Assembly: GCF_026651855.1 (NCBI RefSeq) | Contig: NZ_CP093280.1 | Coordinates: 1,156,001 to 1,220,000 of the forward strand | Source: Pseudomonas silvicola | GTDB taxonomy: Bacteria; Pseudomonadota; Gammaproteobacteria; Pseudomonadales; Pseudomonadaceae | DNA length: 64,000 nucleotides | Direction: 5' to 3' | Shown: positions 28,773 through 37,582 of the stretch, one piece after another | How the letters are laid out: each line of letters opens with the position of its first letter | Position numbering within the stretch: the stretch's first letter is position 1 | Program-made: the position numbers and the translations under genes | Notes under the pieces: model-generated | Told to the model about the DNA's origin: nothing | Databases searched by the model: none | Seen by the model: only the letters and a program-made list of their open reading frames with translations

Positions 28773-29483
28773 CTAACGTTTGGGAATATCAATAGAAGCT
28801 GAGTCGCGGTGCACGCGTACCTGCCTGGCGGGGGCCCAGCCAGACGGGTTGCCGACCCGATCGAGGACGCAATAGGTGGCTTCCTGGTGATCATCCAGCC
28901 CGGCTTCGCGGATCAGCGCCTTGGGGATTCGGCCACTCACGGGCAGGCCGACCTGGCCCGGCAGCAGGGCAGGCAGGTCCAGGCGCAAGTCGCCCCAGCG
29001 CAGGGTCACGCGGTCCTCGGCGGCCATGTTCAGCCAGGGTTCGATGGTGAATGCCATGCCGCGCTTGATCCGGTTCAGGCACAGGCCTTCGCGCAGTACT
29101 CGCTCGGGCAGGTGCAGGGGGGCGAGGAACTGGTTCACCGGGTCGTGCGCCAATGGTTCGCCGGGGCACAGCAGCTTCACGGGCACGCACAGGCTGGGTG
29201 ACTTTTGCGCGCGGTGGCCCACCCGCAGCACGCGGTAATGCAGGTGCGCTTCACCGTCCTCGATGAAGCTGGGTGGCAGCGGCAGGCGCAGTACCTGCCC
29301 GGCCAAGGCCGAGCGGGCGCAGACAAAGGCATCGTTGCAGAACAGTTCGACCAGGTCGCCATCGTTCATGGCGGGGTAGGGGGCGATGGTGGCGCTCAGG
29401 TGCCCGGCGGTGTGCACGCCTATGCCGTGGGGGCACTGGGGCAGGGTGGGCGGCGAGAGTTCAGATCCGTTGAACAGGCGCAT
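28773..29483 (-). CDS. Hypothetical protein with two beta-rich repeats
   Basis: This 236-residue protein is not recognised as an enzyme. Residues about 35-95 (PAMNDGDLVELFCNDAF, then HYRVLRVGHRAQKSPS) resemble the beta-sandwich repeats in large Pseudomonas surface or insecticidal-type proteins, with a GD-x-VE-LF strand and an HYRV-x-RVG strand. A similar but weaker unit covers about 140-220 (AEDRVTLRWGDLRLDLP, ATYCVLDRVGN). There is no signal peptide or membrane helix. It sits between the cystine transporter and the sfnB promoter, downstream of tcyN. Confidence 0.6.
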   Translation of the reverse strand: MRLFNGSELSPPTLPQCPHGIGVHTAGHLSATIAPYPAMNDGDLVELFCNDAFVCARSALAGQVLRLPLPPSFIEDGEAHLHYRVLRVGHRAQKSPSLCVPVKLLCPGEPLAHDPVNQFLAPLHLPERVLREGLCLNRIKRGMAFTIEPWLNMAAEDRVTLRWGDLRLDLPALLPGQVGLPVSGRIPKALIREAGLDDHQEATYCVLDRVGNPSGWAPARQVRVHRDSASIDIPKR

Positions 29484-29624
29484 GGCAAATCTCCTTCAAG
29501 GCATGGCGGCAAATGGGCCGCGGTCCTTGATAGGGGGTTGCCGGCGAGGGTTCAAGGTGGGAACGGTGCTTTCGCTCGAACTCAGATTCGTCCTACAGCG
29601 CGGGCTGCCTGTTCCAGGGTTGCA

Positions 29625-30368
29625 TCAGCCCGCCAGGAACTTGCTGAGGAACTGGCGGGTGCGCTCCTCCCTGGGGTTGGCGAACAACGCCTTGGCGTCA
29701 CCCTGTTCGACGATCACGCCCTTGTCGAAAAACACCACCCGGTTGGCCACGTCGCGGGCGAATGCCATTTCGTGGGTAACGATGATCATGGTGCGCTTCT
29801 CTTCGGCCAGGCCGCGGATGGTCGCCAGCACTTCGCCCACCAGCTCCGGGTCCAGCGCCGAGGTCGGTTCGTCGAACAGAATCACCTGGGGTTCCATGGC
29901 CAGGGCGCGGGCGATGGCCACCCGTTGCTGCTGGCCACCGGACAGCTTGCGCGGGTAAGCGCCTTCCTTGCCCGCCAGCCCAACCTTGGCCAGCAGCTTG
30001 CGGCCCAGGGCCTCGGCTTGGGCGCGCGGGGTCTTCTTGACCACCACAGGGCCTTCAATGACGTTTTCCAGTGCGGTGCGGTGCGGGAACAGGTTGAAGT
30101 TCTGGAACACGAAACCTACCTGCTGGCGCAGGCGGCGGATCAGGCCCTGTTGCTGGGCGACCTTGCTACCGTCGATCTCGATGTCGCCCATGCGGATACG
30201 GCCGCTATCCGGCGTTTCCAGCAGGTTCAGGCAGCGCAGGAAGGTGGTCTTGCCCGACCCGCTGGGGCCGATGATGGCGACGACTTCGCCGGCCTCCACG
30301 CGCAGGTCGATACCCTTGAGCACCGTGGTGCCGTTGAATTGCTTGGTCAGTTGTTCCACCACGATCAT
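29625..30368 (-). CDS. tcyN: L-cystine-type amino-acid ABC transporter ATP-binding protein
   Basis: The 247-residue ATPase has Walker [12 protein letters not shown], signature LSGGQQQR, Walker B VILFDEPTSALDP and switch His in IIVTHEMAF, typical of polar amino-acid importers. AGGAG lies ten bases ahead of the ATG at 30368; a start at 30389 inside the permease gene is less likely. Together with the upstream permease and binding protein, next to D-cysteine desulfhydrase, this points to the cystine system TcyJLN. Confidence 0.88.
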   Translation of the reverse strand: MIVVEQLTKQFNGTTVLKGIDLRVEAGEVVAIIGPSGSGKTTFLRCLNLLETPDSGRIRMGDIEIDGSKVAQQQGLIRRLRQQVGFVFQNFNLFPHRTALENVIEGPVVVKKTPRAQAEALGRKLLAKVGLAGKEGAYPRKLSGGQQQRVAIARALAMEPQVILFDEPTSALDPELVGEVLATIRGLAEEKRTMIIVTHEMAFARDVANRVVFFDKGVIVEQGDAKALFANPREERTRQFLSKFLAG

Positions 30369-30372
30369 GGTG

Positions 30373-31041
30373 TCAGGACTCCTGGTCATGGCGGTTTACG
30401 CGTTCTTCGAGGCGGTTCTGCAGGATCGACAAGGCGCTGGCCAGCACCCAGTAGATCAAGGCAGCGGCCAAGTACATGGTGAACACTTCGAAGGTGCGGG
30501 CAGTAATCAGTTGAGCCTGGCGGAACAGTTCCGGCACCTGGATGGTGGCCGCGAGCGCGGTGTCCTTGACTAGGGAGATGAAACTGTTGCCCAGTGGTGG
30601 CAACGCGGTACGGGCGGCCTGGGGCAGGATTGCCCGGCGCATGGTCTGGCCGCGAGTCATGCCGATACTGGCGGCTGCTTCCCACTGGCCGCGGTCTACC
30701 GAGCTGATCGCCGCGCGCAGGATTTCACAGACATAGGCAGCCATGTTCAGCGAAAAGCCGATCAGGGCAGCCGGCAGCGGGTCCAACTCCACGCCGATCT
30801 GCGGCAGGCCGTAGTAGATCACGAACAACTGAACCAGCAACGGCGTGCCGCGGAAGAACGACACATACACCCGGGAAATGCCGCGCAGCAGCATGAACCG
30901 CGACAAACGCATCAGTGCAAGGCCAAAGCCCAGTAGCAAACCGAAGAACATGCCACCCAGGCTGAGGGCAACGGTGAAGTACGCGCCCTTGAGCAAAAAA
31001 GGCGCTGAATCCAGCGCCAGTTTCAGACTGTCTTCAATCAT
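30373..31041 (-). CDS. tcyL: L-cystine-type amino-acid ABC transporter permease
   Basis: The 222-residue inner-membrane protein begins with a membrane segment near LLKGAYFTVALSLGGMFFG and carries the coupling segment EAAASIGMTRGQTMRRAILP (EAA motif) and SFFRGTPLLVQLFVIYYGLP, the pattern of HisMQ-type permeases. It is followed by a C-terminal helix and NRLEERVNRHDQES. Its start overlaps the stop of the binding-protein gene by 4 bases (ATGA). Confidence 0.9.
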   Translation of the reverse strand: MIEDSLKLALDSAPFLLKGAYFTVALSLGGMFFGLLLGFGLALMRLSRFMLLRGISRVYVSFFRGTPLLVQLFVIYYGLPQIGVELDPLPAALIGFSLNMAAYVCEILRAAISSVDRGQWEAAASIGMTRGQTMRRAILPQAARTALPPLGNSFISLVKDTALAATIQVPELFRQAQLITARTFEVFTMYLAAALIYWVLASALSILQNRLEERVNRHDQES

Positions 31042-31835
31042 TTGGTGACATCAGCGTTGAAGTACTTCTGCGACAGCTTGGCCAGGGTGCCGTCGGCGCG
31101 CAGCTTGTCGATGGCCTTGTTGATGGCGGCCAGCAGTTCCGGCTCGCCCTTGCGCAGGGTCACGCCGGCTTCCTGGCGGGAGAACGCCGGGCCCGACACG
31201 GCCAGGGTGTCGTTGGTCTTGCTGATCAGCTCGAAGGCGGCCAGGCGGTCGACCAGAATGGCGTCGATACGGCCCACGCGCAGGTCCTGGTACTTGGTAG
31301 GATCATCGTCATAGGTCTTGATGACGGCGCCGGGTACGTTTTCCTTCAACCACTGCTCGTAGTTGGTGCCCAGGCCCACGCCGACTTTCTTGCCGGTCAG
31401 GTCGTTGGCCGACGCAATCTTGCCGGCGTCTTTCTTCTGCGTAAGGGCCTGGATGCCGGACACGGTGTAGGGTTCGGAGAAGTCATACTTCTTCTTGCGC
31501 TCTTCGGAGATGGTCACCTGGTTGATGGCCACGTCCAGGCGCTTGGAGTCGACGGCCGCGAGGATACCGTCCCACTTGGTCGGCTCCAGCTTGGCCTTCA
31601 CACCCAGCTCCTTAGCCAGCGCCTGGGCGAACTCGACCTCGAAACCGCTCAGCTTGCCGTTTTCGTCGACGAAGCTGAAGGGTGGGTAGGTACCTTCGAG
31701 GCCGACGCGGATCTCGCCGTTCTTCTTGATGGTATCGAGTTCATCGCCGGCCACGGCCTGGCCGATCAGTGCCGAGCCCATGACCAGGCCCATGCTGGCG
31801 ATGAGGAGGTTGCGACGCAATGAAGAGAAAGTCAT
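31038..31835 (-). CDS. tcyJ: L-cystine-type periplasmic substrate-binding protein
   Basis: The 265-residue protein has a signal peptide (FSSLRRNLLIASMGLVMGSA, cleavage near AVA-GD) and family-3 motifs: IRVGLEGTYPPFSFVDENG, GFEVEFAQALAKELGV and DVAINQVTISEERKKKYDFS, resembling FliY/TcyJ. The ATG at 31835 is chosen over 31847 because a GGGG stretch precedes it. It leads a minus-strand operon with the permease and ATPase. The 126-bp AT-rich gap before it (31836-31961) probably holds its promoter. Confidence 0.88.
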   Translation of the reverse strand: MTFSSLRRNLLIASMGLVMGSALIGQAVAGDELDTIKKNGEIRVGLEGTYPPFSFVDENGKLSGFEVEFAQALAKELGVKAKLEPTKWDGILAAVDSKRLDVAINQVTISEERKKKYDFSEPYTVSGIQALTQKKDAGKIASANDLTGKKVGVGLGTNYEQWLKENVPGAVIKTYDDDPTKYQDLRVGRIDAILVDRLAAFELISKTNDTLAVSGPAFSRQEAGVTLRKGEPELLAAINKAIDKLRADGTLAKLSQKYFNADVTK

Positions 31836-31961
31836 TTGATGCCCCATATGTTTTTTGGCGGGAAGGCAAAAGCGTCCTGGCGATTGCTGCGGCGAGATTA
31901 TCGCCGTGTCTCTTTATGGCTGAAAATACTAAAAAAATCACAAGTATTACTTTTTGCTATA

Positions 31962-32960
31962 TCAATTGTTCCATACGCTTGGGTAAGCGAACAACGCCGG
32001 GGCACCGCCCGTGTGCAGGAAAATCACCGGGCCGTCGTCCAGGCGCTGGCGGCCGATGCCGTCGAGCAAGCCGGCCATGGCCTTGCCTGTATAGACGGGG
32101 TCCAGCAGCAGGCCCTCCTGATTGGCCACCAACTTGATGGCCGCGAGCGTACCGGCGTTGGGTTCACCATAGCGCGGGCCGAAGAACTCATCCCACAACT
32201 GCACCTTGAAACTGTCCGGCAGCGGCACGTTGAGCAACTGCGCGGTGCGCTCGGTCAGGCCTTGTACCTTGGGGCGCTGGGCTTCGTCAGTGCGCGACAC
32301 GGTCACGCCGATGACTGGAAGGTCGGGCAGCGATTCGCTCAGGCCAAGGGCCAGACCGCTGTGGGTGCCAGCGCTGCCAGAGGCCAGTACCACGGCGGCG
32401 AAGTCCAGCCCGCTGGCCTTGATCTGCTCGGCCAGCTCCAGGCCGGCACGCACATAGCCCAGCGCGCCCAAGGCGTTGGAGCCCCCGATGGGCACCAGGT
32501 ACGGCTTGCGGCCGCTGGCGATCAGGCGCTGGGCCAGGGCTTGCAGTTGTTCATCGGCATTGTCGAGGTTCTCCACCTGCTCGACCTTGGCGTCGAACAG
32601 GTCCAGCAGCAGGCGGTTGCCGTTGCCCAGGTAGCTGCTGTCGTCAGTGGCGATGGGGTTTTCCAGCAAGGCGACGCAGCCCAGGCCCAGTTTGGCCGCG
32701 ATGGCTGCCGTCTGTCGCACGTGGTTGGACTGGATGGCGCCAGCGGTGATCAGGGTGTCGGCGCCTTGGGCCAGGGCGTCGGCGGCCAGGTATTCGAGCT
32801 TGCGCAGCTTGTTGCCACCCATGGCCAGGGGGGTCAGGTCGTCACGCTTGACGTAGATATCGCGGCCTACCCACTGGGACAGTCGCTCGAGCTTTTCCAG
32901 CGCGGTAGGGGCGCCGAGCAGTTCGAGGCGGGGAAAACGGGCGAGCGATTGCGTGATCAT
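31962..32960 (-). CDS. dcyD: D-cysteine desulfhydrase (PLP-dependent)
   Basis: The 332-residue enzyme converts D-cysteine into pyruvate, sulfide and ammonia; close relatives include ACC deaminase. The PLP Lys is in [12 protein letters not shown] (about residues 48-59), the phosphate loop is near [14 protein letters not shown], and [13 protein letters not shown] is the downstream glycine-rich loop. The frame is open to 33026, but the ATG at 32960 matches DcyD. It precedes the cystine importer on the same strand, as in E. coli where dcyD lies with tcyJLN. Confidence 0.92.
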   Translation of the reverse strand: MITQSLARFPRLELLGAPTALEKLERLSQWVGRDIYVKRDDLTPLAMGGNKLRKLEYLAADALAQGADTLITAGAIQSNHVRQTAAIAAKLGLGCVALLENPIATDDSSYLGNGNRLLLDLFDAKVEQVENLDNADEQLQALAQRLIASGRKPYLVPIGGSNALGALGYVRAGLELAEQIKASGLDFAAVVLASGSAGTHSGLALGLSESLPDLPVIGVTVSRTDEAQRPKVQGLTERTAQLLNVPLPDSFKVQLWDEFFGPRYGEPNAGTLAAIKLVANQEGLLLDPVYTGKAMAGLLDGIGRQRLDDGPVIFLHTGGAPALFAYPSVWNN

Positions 32961-33159
32961 GGGGATTCCGGCAGTGGTGGGAAAGGGGACTATAGGCAGG
33001 CGCCGTGCCTGCGGCAAGCCTGGCACGGTGGGCTGCGTGGAACGCAGCCCTGCGCATATGTTCAGATGTTCACCGCCGCGCAGAATCCGTTCTTTTTGCG
33101 GTGCGACAATCTACCGTAGAGTGGGCGCCGATCAGGCGGCCATATCAGGAGAACCCAAC

Positions 33160-34095
33160 GTGAGTGACAAACCCCAAGGGGCCAACGGCCATTGGCAATT
33201 GCAGTCCATCGTCGGCCAGTTGCGCGGCGCGCGCGAGCAGTGGCGCAGTGCGAACGGGCGCAGCAGTGGTGAGCAGGGCGGGCGGCAGCTGCCTTCGCGC
33301 GAAGCGGTACGCGGCATTCTCGAACACCTGTGTGGTGCGCTGTTTCCCATGCGCCTCGGCCCGGTGGACCTGCGCGAGGAGAGCGAGGACTTCTACGTTG
33401 GCCATACCCTGGATGCCGCGCTCAATGCGCTGCTGGTGCAGGCGCGCCTGGAACTGCGCTACGCCGCCCGCCACCAGCAACGCCAGGAAGACGTGGATGC
33501 CCATGCCCTGCAACTGATCCAGGGGTTTGCCGCAGCGCTGCCACAGTTGCGCAGCCTGCTCGATACCGATGTGCTGGCCGCCTACCACGGCGACCCGGCG
33601 GCGCGCAGCGTTGACGAGGTGCTGCTGTGCTACCCCGGTATTCTGGCGATCATCCATCATCGACTGGCGCACCACCTTTACCGCGCCGGCCTGCCGTTGC
33701 TGGCGCGCATCAGCTCGGAGCTGGCGCATTCGGCCACGGGTATCGACATTCACCCGGGCGCGCAGATAGGCCCCAGCTTCTTCATCGACCATGGTACCGG
33801 CGTGGTCATCGGCGAAACGGCGATCATCGGCGAACGTGTACGCATCTACCAGGCCGTGACCCTGGGTGCCAAGCGTTTCCCGGCGGACGAATCGGGCAAC
33901 CTGCAGAAAGGCCACCCGCGCCACCCGATCGTCGAGGACGACGTGGTGATCTACGCGGGGGCTACCATTCTGGGGCGCATCACCATCGGCAAGGGGTCGA
34001 CCATCGGCGGCAACGTCTGGCTGACCCGCAACGTACCCGCGGGCAGCAACGTGACCCAGGCCAACCTGCAGCACGATGACGGCACCCAGAAGTAG
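33160..34095 (+). CDS. epsC: Serine O-acetyltransferase EpsC
   Basis: The 311-residue enzyme makes O-acetylserine from serine and acetyl-CoA, the entry to cysteine synthesis. The C-terminal left-handed beta helix of hexapeptide repeats is clear (GIDIHPGAQIGPSFFIDHG, GVVIGETAIIGERVRIY), with active-site His in IDHGTG and HPRHP. The roughly 190-residue N-terminal region is helical. The start is GTG at 33160, with AGGAG about eight bases upstream. It diverges from dcyD in a cysteine-metabolism block. Confidence 0.92.
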   Translation: MSDKPQGANGHWQLQSIVGQLRGAREQWRSANGRSSGEQGGRQLPSREAVRGILEHLCGALFPMRLGPVDLREESEDFYVGHTLDAALNALLVQARLELRYAARHQQRQEDVDAHALQLIQGFAAALPQLRSLLDTDVLAAYHGDPAARSVDEVLLCYPGILAIIHHRLAHHLYRAGLPLLARISSELAHSATGIDIHPGAQIGPSFFIDHGTGVVIGETAIIGERVRIYQAVTLGAKRFPADESGNLQKGHPRHPIVEDDVVIYAGATILGRITIGKGSTIGGNVWLTRNVPAGSNVTQANLQHDDGTQK

Positions 34096-34140
34096 CGCCG
34101 CGACCGGGGCGCTGATTTGGTAGGGGAACGGTTGTGTGGT

Positions 34141-34164
34141 TAAATTGAACGGCTGTTCAATTTA
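34141..34164. promoter_or_regulatory. BetI-like operator upstream of betT
   Basis: A perfect 10-bp inverted repeat, TAAATTGAAC then four bases then GTTCAATTTA, lies about 93 bp upstream of the betT start. The TTGAAC/GTTCAA core resembles operators of the TetR-type repressor BetI, which controls choline uptake and oxidation. No betI gene is in the window, so control would be in trans. Confidence 0.75.
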
Positions 34165-34256
34165 AAAGATGTTCGCGATTCGCGTTCTACAGGAGGTCAA
34201 CCCTTGCTGAAAACGCTCTATTCAGCCCATTCCCCGTCCATCGAGGTGCACTGCAA

Positions 34257-36260
34257 ATGAGTGCCTCGTCTTCTCCCGCCAGCGGCAATGTCCGCATGAA
34301 CCCACCGGTGTTCTACTTCGCCGCCAGCTTCATCCTGCTGTTCGGCATCGTCGTCATCGCTTTCCCGCAACAAGCCGGGGCCTGGCTTACCGCCGCGCAA
34401 GCCTGGGCCGCCAACACCGTTGGCTGGTACTACATGCTGGCCATGACCCTGTATCTGGTCTTCGTGGTGGTCACCGCCTTGTCTGGCTACGGCAAGATCA
34501 AGCTCGGTGCCGACCACGACGAGCCCGAGTTCAGTTACCTGTCATGGGCCGGCATGCTGTTCGCCGCCGGTATCAGCATCACTCTGTTCTTCTTCTGCGT
34601 CTCCGAACCCCTCACCCACATGCTCACCCCGCCGCAAGGCCAGGGCGGCACCGAGGCGGCCGCGCGCCAGGCCATGCAGTTGCTGTTCCTGCACTGGGGC
34701 CTGCACGGTTGGGGCGTGTTCGCCTTCGTCGGCATGGCGCTGGCGTATTTCGCCTATCGCCATAACTTGCCGCTGGCCTTGCGTTCGGCCCTGTACCCGC
34801 TGATCGGCAAACGCATCAATGGCCCCATCGGCTACGCAGTGGACGGCTTCGGCATCATCGCCACGGTATTCGGCCTGGGCGCTGACATGGGCTTTGGCGT
34901 GCTGCACCTCAATGCCGGCCTGGACTACCTGTTCGGCGTGGCCCACAGCCAGTGGGTGCAGGTCATACTCATCACCCTGATGATGGGCGCGGCGATCATC
35001 GTCGCGGTCTCGGGCGTGGACAAGGGCGTGCGGGTAATGTCCGATATCAACATGCTGCTGGCCTGTGCCCTGCTGTTGTTCGTGCTGTTCGCCGGGCCTA
35101 CCCAGCACTTGCTCACCACGCTGATCCAGAATGTCGGCGACTACCTGGGCGCACTGCCGTCCAAGAGTTTCGACGTATACGCCTACGACAAACCCAGTGA
35201 CTGGCTGGGTAATTGGACGGTGTTCTACTGGGCCTGGTGGATTGCCTGGGCACCGTTCGTGGGCCTGTTCATCGCCCGCATCTCCCGTGGCCGTACCATC
35301 CGCGAATTCGTCTTCGGTGTTCTGCTGATTCCGCTGGGTTTCACCCTGGCGTGGATGTCGATCTTCGGCAACAGCGCCATCGACATGGTGCTGCACCACG
35401 GCATGACGGAACTGGGCCAGTCGGCCCTGGCCGACCCCGCCAAGACGCTGTATCTGCTACTGGAAACTTACCCCTGGAGCCGCACGGTGATCGCCGTCAC
35501 GGTGTTCATCAGCTTCGTGTTCTTCGTCACCTCGGCCGACTCCGGCACCGTGGTGCTGTCGACGCTGTCTGCACGCGGCGGCAACGCCGACGAAGACGGG
35601 CCGAAATGGCTTCGGGTGTTCTGGGGCGTGATGACCGCGCTGGTCACCAGCGGCCTGTTGTTCGCCGGCAGCATCGACTCGCTGAAATCGGCGGTGGTGC
35701 TGACGTCCCTGCCGTTCTCGCTGATCCTGCTGGCGATGATGTGGGGCCTGCACAAGGCGTTCTACCTGGAGTCCCAGCGCAAGATCGCGCAGATGTACTC
35801 CCTGGCCCCGGTCGCCACCAATGCCCGTCGCGGCCGCGGCGGCTGGCGCCAGCGCCTGAGCCAGGCCGTGCACTTCCCGTCGCGCGACGAGGTGTACCGC
35901 TTCATGGACACCCTCGTGCGCCCGGCCATCGAAGAAGTGTCGGCGGTATTCACCGAGAAAGGCCTGAAGGTGGTGACGCAGGAAGACCTCAGTCACGACC
36001 AGGTCAGCCTGGAAATCGGCCATGGCGAAGAGCGCCCGTTCATCTACCAGGTGCTGATGCGCGGCTACTTCACCCCCTCGTTCGCCCGCGGTGGCATGGG
36101 CACGAAGGAGCTGAAGAACCGCCGCTACTACCGCGCCGAAGTGCACCTGGCCGAAGGCAGCCAGGACTATGACCTGGTGGGGTACAGCAAGGAACAGGTG
36201 ATCAACGACATCCTGGACCAGTACGAGCGGCATATGCAGTTCCTGCACATGGTTCGGTGA
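34257..36260 (+). CDS. betT: BCCT-family choline transporter BetT
   Basis: The 667-residue symporter imports choline for glycine betaine synthesis. It has about 12 membrane helices, the family signature around TVFYWAWWIAWAPFVGLFIARISRGRTI, and a long cytoplasmic C-terminal domain (about residues 510-667), as in E. coli BetT (677 residues), which senses osmotic stress. GAGGTGC ahead of the ATG at 34257 supports the start. It is monocistronic behind a BetI-like operator. A short GCGCCTGA/TCAGGCGC palindrome follows at 36333-36349, overlapping the stop of the convergent LacI gene. Confidence 0.93.
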   Translation: MSASSSPASGNVRMNPPVFYFAASFILLFGIVVIAFPQQAGAWLTAAQAWAANTVGWYYMLAMTLYLVFVVVTALSGYGKIKLGADHDEPEFSYLSWAGMLFAAGISITLFFFCVSEPLTHMLTPPQGQGGTEAAARQAMQLLFLHWGLHGWGVFAFVGMALAYFAYRHNLPLALRSALYPLIGKRINGPIGYAVDGFGIIATVFGLGADMGFGVLHLNAGLDYLFGVAHSQWVQVILITLMMGAAIIVAVSGVDKGVRVMSDINMLLACALLLFVLFAGPTQHLLTTLIQNVGDYLGALPSKSFDVYAYDKPSDWLGNWTVFYWAWWIAWAPFVGLFIARISRGRTIREFVFGVLLIPLGFTLAWMSIFGNSAIDMVLHHGMTELGQSALADPAKTLYLLLETYPWSRTVIAVTVFISFVFFVTSADSGTVVLSTLSARGGNADEDGPKWLRVFWGVMTALVTSGLLFAGSIDSLKSAVVLTSLPFSLILLAMMWGLHKAFYLESQRKIAQMYSLAPVATNARRGRGGWRQRLSQAVHFPSRDEVYRFMDTLVRPAIEEVSAVFTEKGLKVVTQEDLSHDQVSLEIGHGEERPFIYQVLMRGYFTPSFARGGMGTKELKNRRYYRAEVHLAEGSQDYDLVGYSKEQVINDILDQYERHMQFLHMVR

Positions 36261-36341
36261 GGTCGGGAATTGATTGACCTGGGCGCGCGCGGCCGGCACT
36301 TGCAGCGAATCTGGCCGCGCCCCAGGCACCAGGCGCCTGAG

Positions 36342-37367
36342 TCAGGCGCTTTCTCGCTCGATCAACCGGCATTGCAGCAGGTTCAGACGCTCCACTGGCT
36401 CCTCCCCCAGGCTCTCCAGCACCCGGGTGGCCGCCAGCACACCGATTTCCAGCGCGGGCGGTTTGATGGTGGTGAGGCTGGGCATGAGCATTTCGGCAAA
36501 GGGGTAGTCGCCGAAACCTACCACCGCGCAGTCCTGGGGAATCCTGAGCCCCGCGCGCTGGCCCGCCAGCAGGCCACCGGCCGCCAGGTTGTCGTTGGCG
36601 AAGATGATCGCCTGGGGCCGCTTCTCGCTGGCCATCAACGCCTGCATGGCCTGCTTGCCGGCCTCGAAGGGCGCCAGGTCTGCCTGCGGGGCGAACACCT
36701 GGGGTTCGAGCCCCAGTTCGTTCATGGTCGCGGCATAGCCGTCACGCCGTTCCAGGGCGCTGAAGTCCCCGGCCGCGCTGTTCTGCACGAAGGCGATGCG
36801 CTGGTAGCCCTTGCCATGCAGGTAGCGGGTGGCCGTGACGCCTACCTGGTGGTGAGAGAAACCAATCTGCACCGGGCTGCGCTCGGGCCGGTAGTCCCAG
36901 GTCTCGATCAACGGGATGTCCGCTTCGGCAATCATCTTTTCCGTCGCCGCACTGTGGAAATGGCTGGTGAGCACCAGCGCCGCCGGTGCCCAGCCAAGAA
37001 AGGCGCGCACTGCGCTCTCTTCCTGTTCCTCGGAAAAATAGCTCGATGCCAACAGTACCTGGTAGCCATGGCGGCTGAGGGTATCGCTGAAGCCCTGGAT
37101 GGTGTTGGCGAAGATCGGCCCTGAGATGTTGGGTATCACCATGCCCACGATCTTGCCCCGCGCCGACGCCAACCCGCCCGCTACCAGGTTGGGCACATAA
37201 CCCAGTTCCGCCACCGCCGCGGCAATGCGTTCGCGGCGCTCGGGCGACACCTGCTCCGGCTGGTTGAAGTAGCGCGACACGGTGATGGCCGAGACCCCGG
37301 CGTGGCGGGCCACGGTATCCAGGGTGACGCGGCCGGCGCCACGGCGTTTGCGCTTGTCATCGGTCAT
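36342..37367 (-). CDS. LacI-family transcriptional regulator (GntR-gluconate-like)
   Basis: The 341-residue repressor has the N-terminal helix-turn-helix RVTLDTVARHAGVSAITVSRYFNQP (quoted as two motifs: VTLDTVARHAGVSAITVSRY and FNQPEQVS), a hinge helix near PNLVAGGLAS, and a periplasmic-binding-type effector domain (FANDNLAAGGLLAGQRAGL, VVGFGDYPFAEM). It most resembles the GntR/IdnR gluconate branch. It diverges from the TonB receptor operon, and a perfect TGTTAGCGCTAACA palindrome lies between them. The effector is probably a sugar or sugar acid, possibly sulfonated; this is inference. Confidence 0.9.
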   Translation of the reverse strand: MTDDKRKRRGAGRVTLDTVARHAGVSAITVSRYFNQPEQVSPERRERIAAAVAELGYVPNLVAGGLASARGKIVGMVIPNISGPIFANTIQGFSDTLSRHGYQVLLASSYFSEEQEESAVRAFLGWAPAALVLTSHFHSAATEKMIAEADIPLIETWDYRPERSPVQIGFSHHQVGVTATRYLHGKGYQRIAFVQNSAAGDFSALERRDGYAATMNELGLEPQVFAPQADLAPFEAGKQAMQALMASEKRPQAIIFANDNLAAGGLLAGQRAGLRIPQDCAVVGFGDYPFAEMLMPSLTTIKPPALEIGVLAATRVLESLGEEPVERLNLLQCRLIERESA

Positions 37368-37449
37368 GGGCAGCTCATAAAACCTAAAAGAATATAAAAG
37401 TAATTTTTCAGTATTGGACGGTCTATCCGCCCATTGCTGATACTGACGA

Positions 37450-37463
37450 TGTTAGCGCTAACA
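37450..37463. promoter_or_regulatory. LacI-type operator palindrome
   Basis: TGTTAGCGCTAACA is a perfect 14-bp palindrome with the central CG typical of LacI-family sites and the TGTTA half-site typical of GntR/IdnR operators. It is 87 bp upstream of the divergent regulator start and 120 bp upstream of the TonB receptor start, suited to controlling both. Confidence 0.8.
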
Positions 37464-37582
37464 AAGTGCTTTGTCTGCTACTCGCTCGAGCGAATGCCCA
37501 AGACACCTTTTCTGCGAACAACGACAGACGCAGTGGCCGTAGAGCCACGGCCAGGGCACAACATTCGAGCAGGGCATCCGAC

